A stretch of DNA of 8,782 nt from Spirochaetales bacterium (GTDB taxonomy: Bacteria; Spirochaetota; Spirochaetia; SZUA-6; DRHE01), in contig JAGLQP010000061.1 of the NCBI GenBank assembly GCA_023136785.1, forward strand, positions 1 through 8,782. Reading direction: 5' to 3'. Positions within the stretch are counted from its first letter, which is position 1, and each line of letters begins with the position of its first letter. The position numbers were made by a program, and so were the translations under genes. A model generated the notes under the pieces. That model was not told the origin of the DNA and made no database searches. It was given only the letters and a program-made list of their open reading frames with translations. This document shows, in pieces, positions 1-6,936 of this stretch.

Positions 1-742
1 TCTCTCCCCTTGAATTAAGCAGAGGCCCCCCGGAGTTTCCGGGGTTGATTGAGGCGTCGGTCTGAATCATTTCCTTGATTACCAGTCCGGAATGGGTCCG
101 CACCGGTCGGCCGAGTCCGGAAACGATACCCGTTGTCAAGGTTCGATCCAGGGCAAAAGGGTTGCCGATGGCCAGAACCTTTTGCCCCACCCGTAGATCC
201 ACGGAATTCCCGAAGGGGATGATGGTGAGTCGCTTCCCTTGCGGATCGAACTTGATCACCGCAAGATCGTTTTCCGGATCCACGCCGATGATATCTCCCC
301 GGTGGTTCGAACCATCCGCCAGGGTGACGCTCAGTTCATTGGCGTCCTTGATCACATGATAGTTGGTGAGCACGTACCCCTTCCGGTCTATGATCGAACC
401 GGAGCCCGTACCCTCTCTAGGAATCGGCTCGAGGAACCAGTTGTACTCGAAGGTGACCGAGGTGATGTTTACCACAGCATCGTTGAGCTTTTCGTAGATC
501 TGTATGTTGTTGGCTTCGTCGCTGGAAATTGTTCCGCTAAACTGAACAGGCTGTCCGGCGATCGGCGCCGATTCAACAGGCGGTTCCAGCGCATCCTCGA
601 TCTCTAGATCTGGGGCGGATAAATCTTGTCCTTCTCCTGGTGCTGGAGGCCTGAGAAATCCCGCCGCCCAAGCCACGAGAAGGGTAAGCACGATCCCCGC
701 CGCCGTGAGTAGGATAACCTGCCATCGCGTATACAGTTTCAC
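1..742 (-). CDS. HtrA/DegP-type serine protease, membrane-anchored (partial, C-terminus outside window)
   Basis: Trypsin-fold protease that degrades or processes misfolded proteins outside the cytoplasmic membrane. The visible 247 codons give an N-terminal membrane anchor (about residues 8-30: VILLTAAGIVLTLLVAWAAG), then a Pro/Glu/Asp-rich linker (31-66), then the protease domain. The whole triad is present: His129 in TNYHVI, Asp159 in ENDLAVIK and Ser237 in NPGNSGGPL, with the typical GTGSGSII and AIGNPFALDRT strands. I chose the GTG at 742 because AGGAGAG lies five bases before it and the anchor follows at once; no ATG fits. The frame is open to base 1, so the end of the protease domain and any PDZ domains lie outside the window. 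It is the last gene of the minus-strand run, 62 bases after comM. Family membership is seen directly; which HtrA paralogue it is cannot be told. Confidence 0.95.
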   Translation of the reverse strand, partial: MKLYTRWQVILLTAAGIVLTLLVAWAAGFLRPPAPGEGQDLSAPDLEIEDALEPPVESAPIAGQPVQFSGTISSDEANNIQIYEKLNDAVVNITSVTFEYNWFLEPIPREGTGSGSIIDRKGYVLTNYHVIKDANELSVTLADGSNHRGDIIGVDPENDLAVIKFDPQGKRLTIIPFGNSVDLRVGQKVLAIGNPFALDRTLTTGIVSGLGRPVRTHSGLVIKEMIQTDASINPGNSGGPLLNSRGE

Positions 743-761
743 AATATCTCTCCTACCGATG

Positions 762-790
762 AATATAATAGAATGAAAATGAAAATCCAA
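762..790 (-). promoter_or_regulatory. Candidate promoter of the HtrA gene
   Basis: In the AT-rich gap between comM and the protease gene, TTGGAT (785-790) lies 17 bases before TATATT (762-767), read on the minus strand. The -10 is close to consensus; the -35 matches only in its first three bases. Initiation would fall near 755, leaving a leader of only about a dozen bases that holds the AGGAG ribosome binding site. It would let the protease be expressed apart from the upstream operon. Inference only; an alternative-sigma promoter cannot be excluded. Confidence 0.33.
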
Positions 791-804
791 TCGGGTAGGT
801 CGGC

Positions 805-2379
805 TCACTTGTAGTTCCAGTACACATCCCCCTCGCAGTAGCGGCGGTGTTGGATCGCTTCGAGGAGATGTTCCTTTCCGATGGCGGCCGACTGCTCCAG
901 ATCGGCGATGGTGCGGGCTACTTTGAGGATCGAGTGGAAAGCTCTCGAAGAAAAACTCAAACTCTCAGCAGCAGCCTTCAGTTCGGTGCGGGAGGTTGCA
1001 TCGAGAACACAGAACCGTTCCATCAATCCCACTGGGATGGATGCATTACGGGAGAACTGATGGGCGTGGTAGCGAGCTTGCTGCACATCAATGGCGGCAG
1101 CCACCCGGGCTGCGATCGCGGCGCTGGTTTCCCCATCCCCACTTCCGCCTTCCTCCATATCCTCAAAACCTACCGGCTCCAGGGGAATGCGGATATCCAC
1201 CCGGTCCAACAGGGCACCGCCCAGCTTCTTCCAGTATCTGGAGATCTCCGTGGTTGAACAGAAGCAAGTCGCCTGTTTCCTGCCCAGGTTACCGCAGGGA
1301 CAGGGATTCAATGCCAGCACCAGCTGAAAGCGTGCGGGGAAACGCATCGATGTACCGGCCCGGGCGATGGTTATGCTGCCCTCCTCCATCGGTTCCCGCA
1401 GTGTCTGAAGCAGGGCGGTGCTGAACTCCGCCGCTTCATCGAGAAACAGCACTCCTTGGTGGGCCAGGGAAACCTCCCCAGGGCGGAGGATCTTGCCGCC
1501 GCCGATGATACCCTCGCTGGAGGCGGAATGGTGGGGCATGCGGAAAGGGGGATTCTCGACCAGACCGCCGCCAGGGGGCAGGACGCCGGCAGTGGAGTGA
1601 ATACGGGTCACCTGAAGAGACTCCTCCCAGGGCAGGGGCGGGAGAATCGACGGCAGTCTGCGGGCGGACATGGTCTTCCCGCTGCCGGGAGGTCCGAACA
1701 GCAGGACGTGGTGCCGCCCCGCGGCAGCCACTTCCAGGGCTCGTTTCAGCCGCCCGTGCCCCTTGATATCGGAGAAATCCCCCCACTGCTCCTTGGAGGG
1801 ATGCGTGGCCTCGGGCGGGCTCACCGATAAACCACCGGCAGGGGCATGGGCAGGTTTGCCGCCGCGGGCAAGCCCGCGAAGTACCATAGCGGCCGCCCTG
1901 AGCGAAGAGATGCCGTAGATTCGCTCCTTGCACAGGACCTGGGCTTCTCTGAGATTTTCCTGGGGCACTAAAAAAAAGGTAACCCGGTCCTGCAGCCCCG
2001 AGGCAACCGCTGAGAGCACACCGTTCACGGGCAGTACCAATCCTCTCAGGTTGAGCTCTCCAACGACCATCACTCTACGATCTCGGGGAAAGGGGATCTG
2101 CTCAGAGGCATTCAGGACAGCGAGGGCGATGGCCAGGTCATAACTGGCCCCCTCCTTCTTGATGCCCGCAGGAGACAGATTGACCAGGATTCTGTCATTC
2201 GGGAAACGGAAACCGCTGTTCCGGATCGCTACCCTCACCCGGTCCCGGGCTTCTCTGACCGCACCGTCGGGTAAACCTACGATGTCGATACCGGGAAGAC
2301 CCCGCCGGATATCGACCTCCACTTGAATCGGGACTCCCTCGATTCCTACCGGCGCCTGGCTGGCTATTACTGCGAGCAT
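805..2379 (-). CDS. comM: ComM/YifB-family AAA+ helicase (Mg-chelatase-like)
   Basis: Hexameric AAA+ DNA helicase of the ComM (YifB) family, which promotes branch migration when incoming single-stranded DNA is integrated during natural transformation. The 524 residues match the family's usual length (about 500-510). Order: N-terminal ChlI/Lon-S16-like domain (1-125, with DIRRGLPGIDIVGLPD), a linker (170-200), the AAA+ core with Walker A GPPGSGKT (229-236), MPHHSASS (281-288), Walker B GVLFLDE (309-315), sensor 1 at ALNPCPCG (356-363) and LLDRVDI (390-396), then a C-terminal Mg-chelatase domain with SSRAFHSILKVARTIADLE (sensor 2 Arg479). Four cysteines (360, 362, 372, 374) form the family's likely zinc knuckle. 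The start MLAVIAS agrees with homologues and has a purine-rich binding site just upstream. It sits 46 bases after rnhA, with no dprA in view. Family call is firm; actual competence of this organism is unknown. Confidence 0.96.
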   Translation of the reverse strand: MLAVIASQAPVGIEGVPIQVEVDIRRGLPGIDIVGLPDGAVREARDRVRVAIRNSGFRFPNDRILVNLSPAGIKKEGASYDLAIALAVLNASEQIPFPRDRRVMVVGELNLRGLVLPVNGVLSAVASGLQDRVTFFLVPQENLREAQVLCKERIYGISSLRAAAMVLRGLARGGKPAHAPAGGLSVSPPEATHPSKEQWGDFSDIKGHGRLKRALEVAAAGRHHVLLFGPPGSGKTMSARRLPSILPPLPWEESLQVTRIHSTAGVLPPGGGLVENPPFRMPHHSASSEGIIGGGKILRPGEVSLAHQGVLFLDEAAEFSTALLQTLREPMEEGSITIARAGTSMRFPARFQLVLALNPCPCGNLGRKQATCFCSTTEISRYWKKLGGALLDRVDIRIPLEPVGFEDMEEGGSGDGETSAAIAARVAAAIDVQQARYHAHQFSRNASIPVGLMERFCVLDATSRTELKAAAESLSFSSRAFHSILKVARTIADLEQSAAIGKEHLLEAIQHRRYCEGDVYWNYK

Positions 2380-2380
2380 A

Positions 2381-2413
2381 CCTTCCCCCTACCCCTTAAG
2401 TAACGGGGGAAAA
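2381..2413 (-). promoter_or_regulatory. Possible hairpin masking the comM ribosome binding site
   Basis: In the rnhA-comM gap the minus-strand transcript can pair UUUUCCCCC (2413-2405) with GGGGGAAGG (2389-2381): nine pairs, two of them G-U, around a 15-base loop. The right arm is the ribosome binding site of comM and ends one base before its ATG. A second GGGG run in the loop (2392-2395) offers an alternative partner for CCCCC that would free the binding site. Seen as complementarity by eye; a regulatory role is inference. Confidence 0.33.
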
Positions 2414-2425
2414 GGCAATGTTGCT

Positions 2426-2878
2426 TTACTTCCTGCCCTGCTGAATCGCCTCCCGGACGAGGCGATCACAGGCCTCGTTGTATGGGTCACCGGCATGACC
2501 CTGCAGCCAGTGCCAGCGTATCTTCAGCGGTGTGGTAAGCCGCATCAACTCCTGCCAGAGGTCCTGATTTCTAACGGGCTTCTTAGAACGGGTTCTCCAA
2601 CCGTTTCGAACCCAGGTATGAATCCAATCACTGATGCCGTTTTTCACGTACTGGGAGTCGGTAAACACCTCGATCTCGAGCGAGTACCAAACTGAGGTTT
2701 CATGAACTTTCTGCAAAGCTTCGATGACCGCCTGCAGTTCCATCCTGTTGTTCGTAGTCTGTTGGACAAAGCGTGAGCCTTGGGTGCTGCCCTCCCCCTC
2801 CAGAAGAATGTAGGCCCATGCGCCGGGGCCCGGATTCCCCGAACAGCCGCCGTCGGTATAGATTCTGATGTTTCTCAT
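2426..2878 (-). CDS. rnhA: Ribonuclease HI
   Basis: Cuts the RNA strand of RNA-DNA hybrids in the cytoplasm, removing R-loops and primer remnants. The 150 residues are a complete, normal-length enzyme (E. coli 155). The active site is intact: Asp9 in IYTDGGCSGNPGPG, Glu47 in TNNRMELQAV, Asp74 in VFTDSQYV and Asp138 in NEACDRLVREA, with the loop His128 in WLQGHAGDPYNE. A basic stretch (RNGWRTRSKKPVRN, 91-104) matches the handle region that grips the hybrid. Its ATG overlaps the stop of the sensor kinase gene as ATGA, and no good ribosome binding site stands at normal distance, so translation is probably coupled to the kinase. The next gene, comM, also handles nucleic acids; functional linkage of the pair is plausible but not shown. 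Confidence 0.97.
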   Translation of the reverse strand: MRNIRIYTDGGCSGNPGPGAWAYILLEGEGSTQGSRFVQQTTNNRMELQAVIEALQKVHETSVWYSLEIEVFTDSQYVKNGISDWIHTWVRNGWRTRSKKPVRNQDLWQELMRLTTPLKIRWHWLQGHAGDPYNEACDRLVREAIQQGRK

Positions 2879-4986
2879 TTCAGGGAATCCGCCTCTTCCC
2901 GGGGCAGTAGTATGGTAACCTTGGTACCCCGCCCGGGCTTGCTGGTCAACTCCATGAAACCGCCGTTGCGTTCGACGAGCATGCGGCTGAAGTATAAACC
3001 CAGTCCGTCATGATCGGCTTTTGTAGAAAAAAAGGGATCGCAGACTTTCTTCATGTTTGCCCCGTCGATACCCATTCCCTCGTCCTCTATCTGGATACGA
3101 AAGTAGCGATTGTGCACATCGCTGCGGATGAGAACCTCATCTTTGGGACCGATTCCAGACTCCAAGGCGTTATCCACGACATAGTGCAGTACCTGGATGA
3201 CTTCATCGGGGTTGCAGAGCACTTTTCCGCTCGTTTTCTCCTCGATCCTCAAGGCCGCTTCCGGGTTGGTCTTATTGAATTCCGCTTTAGCGTTTCTCAA
3301 CAGATGATTCATACTGACACTCACGGGGATACTTGCTCGGGAGCCTACCAGCGTGGTTAATTTGCGTACGAAATCCCGAATACCGAGATCCCCCTCTTGA
3401 GCAACGTCGATCAGGTTTTGCACCTCCCGGTGTAGTTTCCTGACCTCCGCCGGCGCAGGCAGTTCGGAGCTTTCCAGAGCTTTGAACAAGCTACCAATCT
3501 TTCTCTCCAAAGTCGTCAGGCTTCCGGAGATGAAGTTCACCGGATCGTTGACCCGATGAGCTATACCTGTGATGATTCCCCTCAACTCCCTCATTCTGTC
3601 TTTTTGGAAAGAACGCATATTGCGCAGGTTCAGCTCGTCGATCAGCAGCTTCAACTCCATGTTGCGCTTTTCCAGACTCGCCGAATACTGAAGGGACCGG
3701 CGGTAATGCTTTCTGTAGAAAAGCCGATCCACGACCGTGCAGGCCAGCGAGCGGATCGGTATGAGTAAAATGAAGAGGATCGTGGTAACCAGGAAACTGG
3801 CTATACGGGCAGGCACGCCGTAGCTTAAGGCAAACAACCGTTTCGTAGGTTCATAGAGAACGGTGAAGAATGAGAAAATAAGCAGCGCCAGGAGGATATA
3901 CACCACGTAGCGGCTGACGAAAAACCTGATGTTGAACACCCTGTGCTTGAGCAGACCGATGATAAAAAACAGGGGAACGAAGGAGAGAAACAGGTTGGCA
4001 AAATTGCCCATGCTGATACGCAAACCCTCGGGTCCACCAAGAATCAGAGGAAGCTGGTCGAGAAAAAAATACGGTGGGATGGCTATGAGAAAACCGGCCA
4101 TAATCCATTCGAGCTGACGCTTTTCGTGAGCGTGGGGTGTCTTAACATAGGAGCGGATCAACAGTATCAGATAGGCGATAAAGGCGATGCCGTCGGAGAC
4201 ATTGTTCAGCTTCCCCAACATCCGATACCGGTCAAGCCAGATATCCCGACTGCTTGAAATCCAGGCAGAGAAGTAGATCATCCGAAACACAATAAAGGCA
4301 AGATACAATCCCAAAATGAGGGTGATCGTCGCGGTACGAATGCCTCTTTTACCTTTGGGAGTAGGGAAATACAGCGCAAAAAAAACCATGAACCAGGATG
4401 TCAATTTCCCGAAATGAATCAAGAAATTCGAGAAAAAACTCTCGTAGTAAAAAGGCTTTAGAGCCGTGAATACCAGGTAGAACAGAGCAGCCAAGGTGAT
4501 CAGATTGGAAGCGGTATCTTCGGGAAGATAGACAATCAGGTAGAAGGACATAAAGGCCAGGGCGATGCAAAAGATCAGTGCGAACACCCAGTCAGGCCTG
4601 GTAAGGGTAAGAACTGGAATTATATCGATCGTCAGTCGTTTGTCACCGTCCCGTATAACTTCAACGGGAACAGGAGTATAGCGCCAGACCCGGGCGTCCG
4701 CCTCGACAACGTCACGAACGCCCCGGATAGGATAACCATCGATCGATATGATCTGATCGACGTTCGGTCTCAATCCGGAAGACACCGCCGGTGAAAAGGG
4801 GGTTTTGGGCGAGAAGATCACCTTGCCGTCCCGATTGATGACTTCCGGGTAATTGACCACCAGACCCGTGTTCGGTTTCACCAGATAGCGGATAAAATAC
4901 ACACCGGACACAACGGTGAAGAGGATCGCTACGGAGAGCAAGAGAAGAAATCGCCGTTTGAACTGGAATAAGTTTTTGACGGACAT
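2875..4986 (-). CDS. Multi-pass membrane sensor histidine kinase with extracytoplasmic PDZ-like domain
   Basis: Predicted sensor kinase of 703 residues. Order: one membrane helix (13-34); a PDZ-like domain outside the membrane (about 64-123, SSGLRPNVDQIISIDGYPI then PVPVEVIRDGDKRLTIDI); about eight membrane helices (132-410), ending with the KHRVFNIRFFVSRYVVY segment often seen in such sensors; a helical linker (430-465); a HisKA dimerisation helix with GIAHRVNDPVNFISG (474-488, His477); and an ATPase domain with N box VDNALESG (Asn606), G1 DEGMGI (635-640), F box PFFSTK (651-656), G2 DGLGLYFS (660-667) and GRGTKVTILLP. The PDZ plus multi-helix sensor recalls Bacillus ComP. The residue after His477 is Arg instead of Glu/Asp, which may weaken phosphotransfer. 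The start has AAGGTAGGA upstream. It lies 17 bases after the second cyclase-like gene and overlaps rnhA by four. No intact response regulator is in the window; ligand unknown. Confidence 0.92.
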   Translation of the reverse strand: MSVKNLFQFKRRFLLLLSVAILFTVVSGVYFIRYLVKPNTGLVVNYPEVINRDGKVIFSPKTPFSPAVSSGLRPNVDQIISIDGYPIRGVRDVVEADARVWRYTPVPVEVIRDGDKRLTIDIIPVLTLTRPDWVFALIFCIALAFMSFYLIVYLPEDTASNLITLAALFYLVFTALKPFYYESFFSNFLIHFGKLTSWFMVFFALYFPTPKGKRGIRTATITLILGLYLAFIVFRMIYFSAWISSSRDIWLDRYRMLGKLNNVSDGIAFIAYLILLIRSYVKTPHAHEKRQLEWIMAGFLIAIPPYFFLDQLPLILGGPEGLRISMGNFANLFLSFVPLFFIIGLLKHRVFNIRFFVSRYVVYILLALLIFSFFTVLYEPTKRLFALSYGVPARIASFLVTTILFILLIPIRSLACTVVDRLFYRKHYRRSLQYSASLEKRNMELKLLIDELNLRNMRSFQKDRMRELRGIITGIAHRVNDPVNFISGSLTTLERKIGSLFKALESSELPAPAEVRKLHREVQNLIDVAQEGDLGIRDFVRKLTTLVGSRASIPVSVSMNHLLRNAKAEFNKTNPEAALRIEEKTSGKVLCNPDEVIQVLHYVVDNALESGIGPKDEVLIRSDVHNRYFRIQIEDEGMGIDGANMKKVCDPFFSTKADHDGLGLYFSRMLVERNGGFMELTSKPGRGTKVTILLPREEADSLK

Positions 4987-5003
4987 TCTGTCCTACCTTG
5001 CGG

Positions 5004-6014
5004 CTATTTTCCTTTATGCCGATGGACAGGAAGACGCATCCGTAAAATTTTTCTGCCTTCAAAGGTGTCGGTGTTTAAAAAGTAATCCCGCAGAACTGGA
5101 TGCCCGAACTGCATAACCTCTTCGGTTACACAGAAATTGCCCGGTCGAACGAACTGCTGGCCCAGATGAAAGATGGAGTTCAAACTGTCGGAAACGATAT
5201 GTCCGGTGTTTTCTTCCGTGTACGGAGTGTTGCCGATCTGAAGCGCCGTGCGGAAAGACAGGAAGTGCGGGAAGTGGGAGCCTTCAATATCGTATAGGTG
5301 CTTGAACAGCATCAGCCGAAACCCGCAGGTCAAAGCCGGACAGGATTTCCCGTCAAAGGGAAAGAGAACGATCCCTCCGAAGCTGAACCAGATCCAGAGA
5401 CGGCCGCCGAACTTCCGGACGAATCCGTCGACAAACTTTCGAAACGAAGACAGGGCGATCGAAAGATTTTTCATCCCATAGCTCTTCTCCATCTGCTCCT
5501 TCCCATCGAGCTCGATGAACATCATGGCGAAGGTGTACTCCCGGCCCGGCACCACCGCGGTCCAGCCGTTCCCCGACAATAGGTAGGGTGCTTCCCTTTG
5601 TTCCCTGGCCGATGCGGCCGCCGCTTCAAGCAGGGTCGGGTGAATTCCATGGACGAACTCCCGAATCCGTGTCAACCTGCGTACACCGACGGCTCCGTCA
5701 AGGGTGTGGCGATTCAGATAGTCCACAGCGCCGCCATGAAAGAGCCCGGCTACATCCTTGATCTTACCCGTCGGATCAATGATCCCAAAGATGATATTGT
5801 CTTGTTTCCTCAAAGCCCTAAGGTAGCTCTGGATCTTTTTTTCCTCGATTCCGGAGAGATCCAGGTAACAGAGCGTGGGAGTATCTATTGCTTTGAGCTG
5901 GCCTGAGAACTGCTCCAGTCCAACGAAACTGACATCATCGACCAGACCCTTTCGTCTTCGCAACTTCAGTTTTTCCGGGAGCTTTCTGTTGCGGGAGAAC
6001 ACGAGAACATTCAC
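5004..6014 (-). CDS. Receiver-like domain fused to degenerate class III cyclase homology domain
   Basis: Predicted cytoplasmic signalling protein, 336 residues. Residues 1-122 look like a response-regulator receiver: Asp52 in TLCYLDLSG sits where the phospho-acceptor would be, and GGAVDYLNR (94-102) resembles the GA-DYL-K segment, but the N-terminal acidic pair is absent (LVFSRNR) and the conserved Lys is not seen. Residues 160-312 resemble a class III nucleotide cyclase: FIELDG (167-171, Asp170), GRLWIWFSFGGIVLF, RTALQIGNTPY and SDSLNSIFHLG. The second metal Asp is replaced (Phe212), while Asn279 stands where the catalytic Asn of class III enzymes is expected; the transition-state Arg appears to be His283. 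It is probably not an active cyclase alone. GTG start with GGGAG upstream, four bases after the related upstream gene and 17 before the kinase. The gene is certain; the domain calls are by eye and the function unknown. Confidence 0.82.
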   Translation of the reverse strand: MNVLVFSRNRKLPEKLKLRRRKGLVDDVSFVGLEQFSGQLKAIDTPTLCYLDLSGIEEKKIQSYLRALRKQDNIIFGIIDPTGKIKDVAGLFHGGAVDYLNRHTLDGAVGVRRLTRIREFVHGIHPTLLEAAAASAREQREAPYLLSGNGWTAVVPGREYTFAMMFIELDGKEQMEKSYGMKNLSIALSSFRKFVDGFVRKFGGRLWIWFSFGGIVLFPFDGKSCPALTCGFRLMLFKHLYDIEGSHFPHFLSFRTALQIGNTPYTEENTGHIVSDSLNSIFHLGQQFVRPGNFCVTEEVMQFGHPVLRDYFLNTDTFEGRKILRMRLPVHRHKGK

Positions 6015-6018
6015 CGGC

Positions 6019-6936
6019 TTACTCCCACTCCAGCTTGTACTGATACAGAAGATTGTGTCGGGACACCCGCAGAGGCTTGAAAAACTTGTCCAGCTTGTTT
6101 CCCATATCGGAATACACCCCGGGAGTAATGACCAGGCTGTCGTTCTCGGCGAACTGGGACTCGATCACTTCCAGTCTTCTCAGGGTGTCGCTGCGGATCC
6201 TCTCGTAGTTCTGGTAGAACTGGCAGGGACCGGTGTGTACGGCCAAGCGGACACGGAGAGTTTCGGAGAAAGGGCAATGGAACAGGTTGTACATAAAAAG
6301 CTCGAGCAGCATCTCCATCCCCGAGAGGGCCGCTTGAATATTCTTGTTTCCGTAGTAAAAAGCGGCGATACCTCCGTCCCCTTCCCAATGCCACAGACGG
6401 CCTTCTCTATTCTCCACGATGTTCGCGAGCAGCTGTCTGACATCGTTGTATACCTGCACCACCATCTGCTTGGAATATTTGCGTACCAGCTCGGTATTGC
6501 CCACCGTATCGATTCGCAAGAAACTCAACTTGTAGATCTGGCCTTCGATCAGCGCGCCCCACCCTTTGGTCTTCCCTCTACCCCCGGCCTCGATGAAGGT
6601 GCCTTGTGCTTCCTTGAACCTGTATCCCAGGGTCTCCAGCTCTTTTACGATCCGCGGTAGCATACGGATGGACACGGGCCTGCCCATCACACCTCGACGA
6701 TCCACCTCCACGAGGACTTCAGCGAAGCGACGGATGTGTCCGGCCCGGGCCAGATCGGCGGCAATCTGCCGGGCGGCATCGACCTGAGGGATCGGAATAG
6801 TGGCGGGAAACCCGGTGCGCTCGTACAGATCGTACCCGGAGATCACCCGGGCGGCCAGGCGCTCCATCAGCACGACATCCATGGATTGGGAAAGAGCCTG
6901 GGAGATGTAGTTTTGAAGACGCGGGCTGATCTTCAC
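6019..6936 (-). CDS. Class III adenylate/guanylate cyclase-like protein with unknown N-terminal domain
   Basis: Predicted cytoplasmic protein, 305 residues. Residues 1-115 form a mostly helical, charged domain I do not recognise (for example FPATIPIPQVDAARQIAADL and RGVMGRPVSIRMLPRIVKEL). Residues 133-290 resemble a class III cyclase: KLSFLRID (136-143, first metal Asp143), GRLWHWEGDGGIAAFYYG with second metal Asp187, VRLAVHTGPCQFY (229-241) and SDTLRRLEVIESQF (249-262). Both metal-binding aspartates are kept, but the Asn and Arg that normally follow the SDT-like motif are not seen. No membrane segment. It resembles the next gene in the cyclase region, so the two are probably old duplicates. 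The GTG start overlaps the thioesterase stop as GTGA, pointing to coupled translation. It may make a cyclic nucleotide only with a partner, or only bind one; a GGDEF enzyme is unlikely because the metal loop reads EGDGG. Confidence 0.82.
   Translation of the reverse strand: MKISPRLQNYISQALSQSMDVVLMERLAARVISGYDLYERTGFPATIPIPQVDAARQIAADLARAGHIRRFAEVLVEVDRRGVMGRPVSIRMLPRIVKELETLGYRFKEAQGTFIEAGGRGKTKGWGALIEGQIYKLSFLRIDTVGNTELVRKYSKQMVVQVYNDVRQLLANIVENREGRLWHWEGDGGIAAFYYGNKNIQAALSGMEMLLELFMYNLFHCPFSETLRVRLAVHTGPCQFYQNYERIRSDTLRRLEVIESQFAENDSLVITPGVYSDMGNKLDKFFKPLRVSRHNLLYQYKLEWE

Noticed and set aside
239..607. 122-codon open frame on the plus strand
   Set aside because: Shadow of the HtrA gene; the minus-strand reading holds the full catalytic triad.
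771..787. GAATGAAAATGAAAAT short tandem repeat before htrA
   Set aside because: Only two imperfect units in an AT-rich spacer; nothing suggests a functional repeat.
847..2143. Several plus- and minus-strand frames of 60-165 codons inside comM
   Set aside because: All overlap the conserved ComM reading frame and lack start signals; they are products of GC-rich codon use.
5875..6660. 261-codon open frame on the plus strand
   Set aside because: It runs antisense across the junction of the two cyclase-like genes, has no recognisable motif, and both minus-strand genes there have ribosome-binding or coupling signals and family motifs.
5004..6936. GGDEF (diguanylate cyclase) domains
   Set aside because: The metal loop reads EGDGG or FSFGG with no GGDEF/GGEEF motif, and the downstream AVHTG and SDTL segments fit class III cyclases better.
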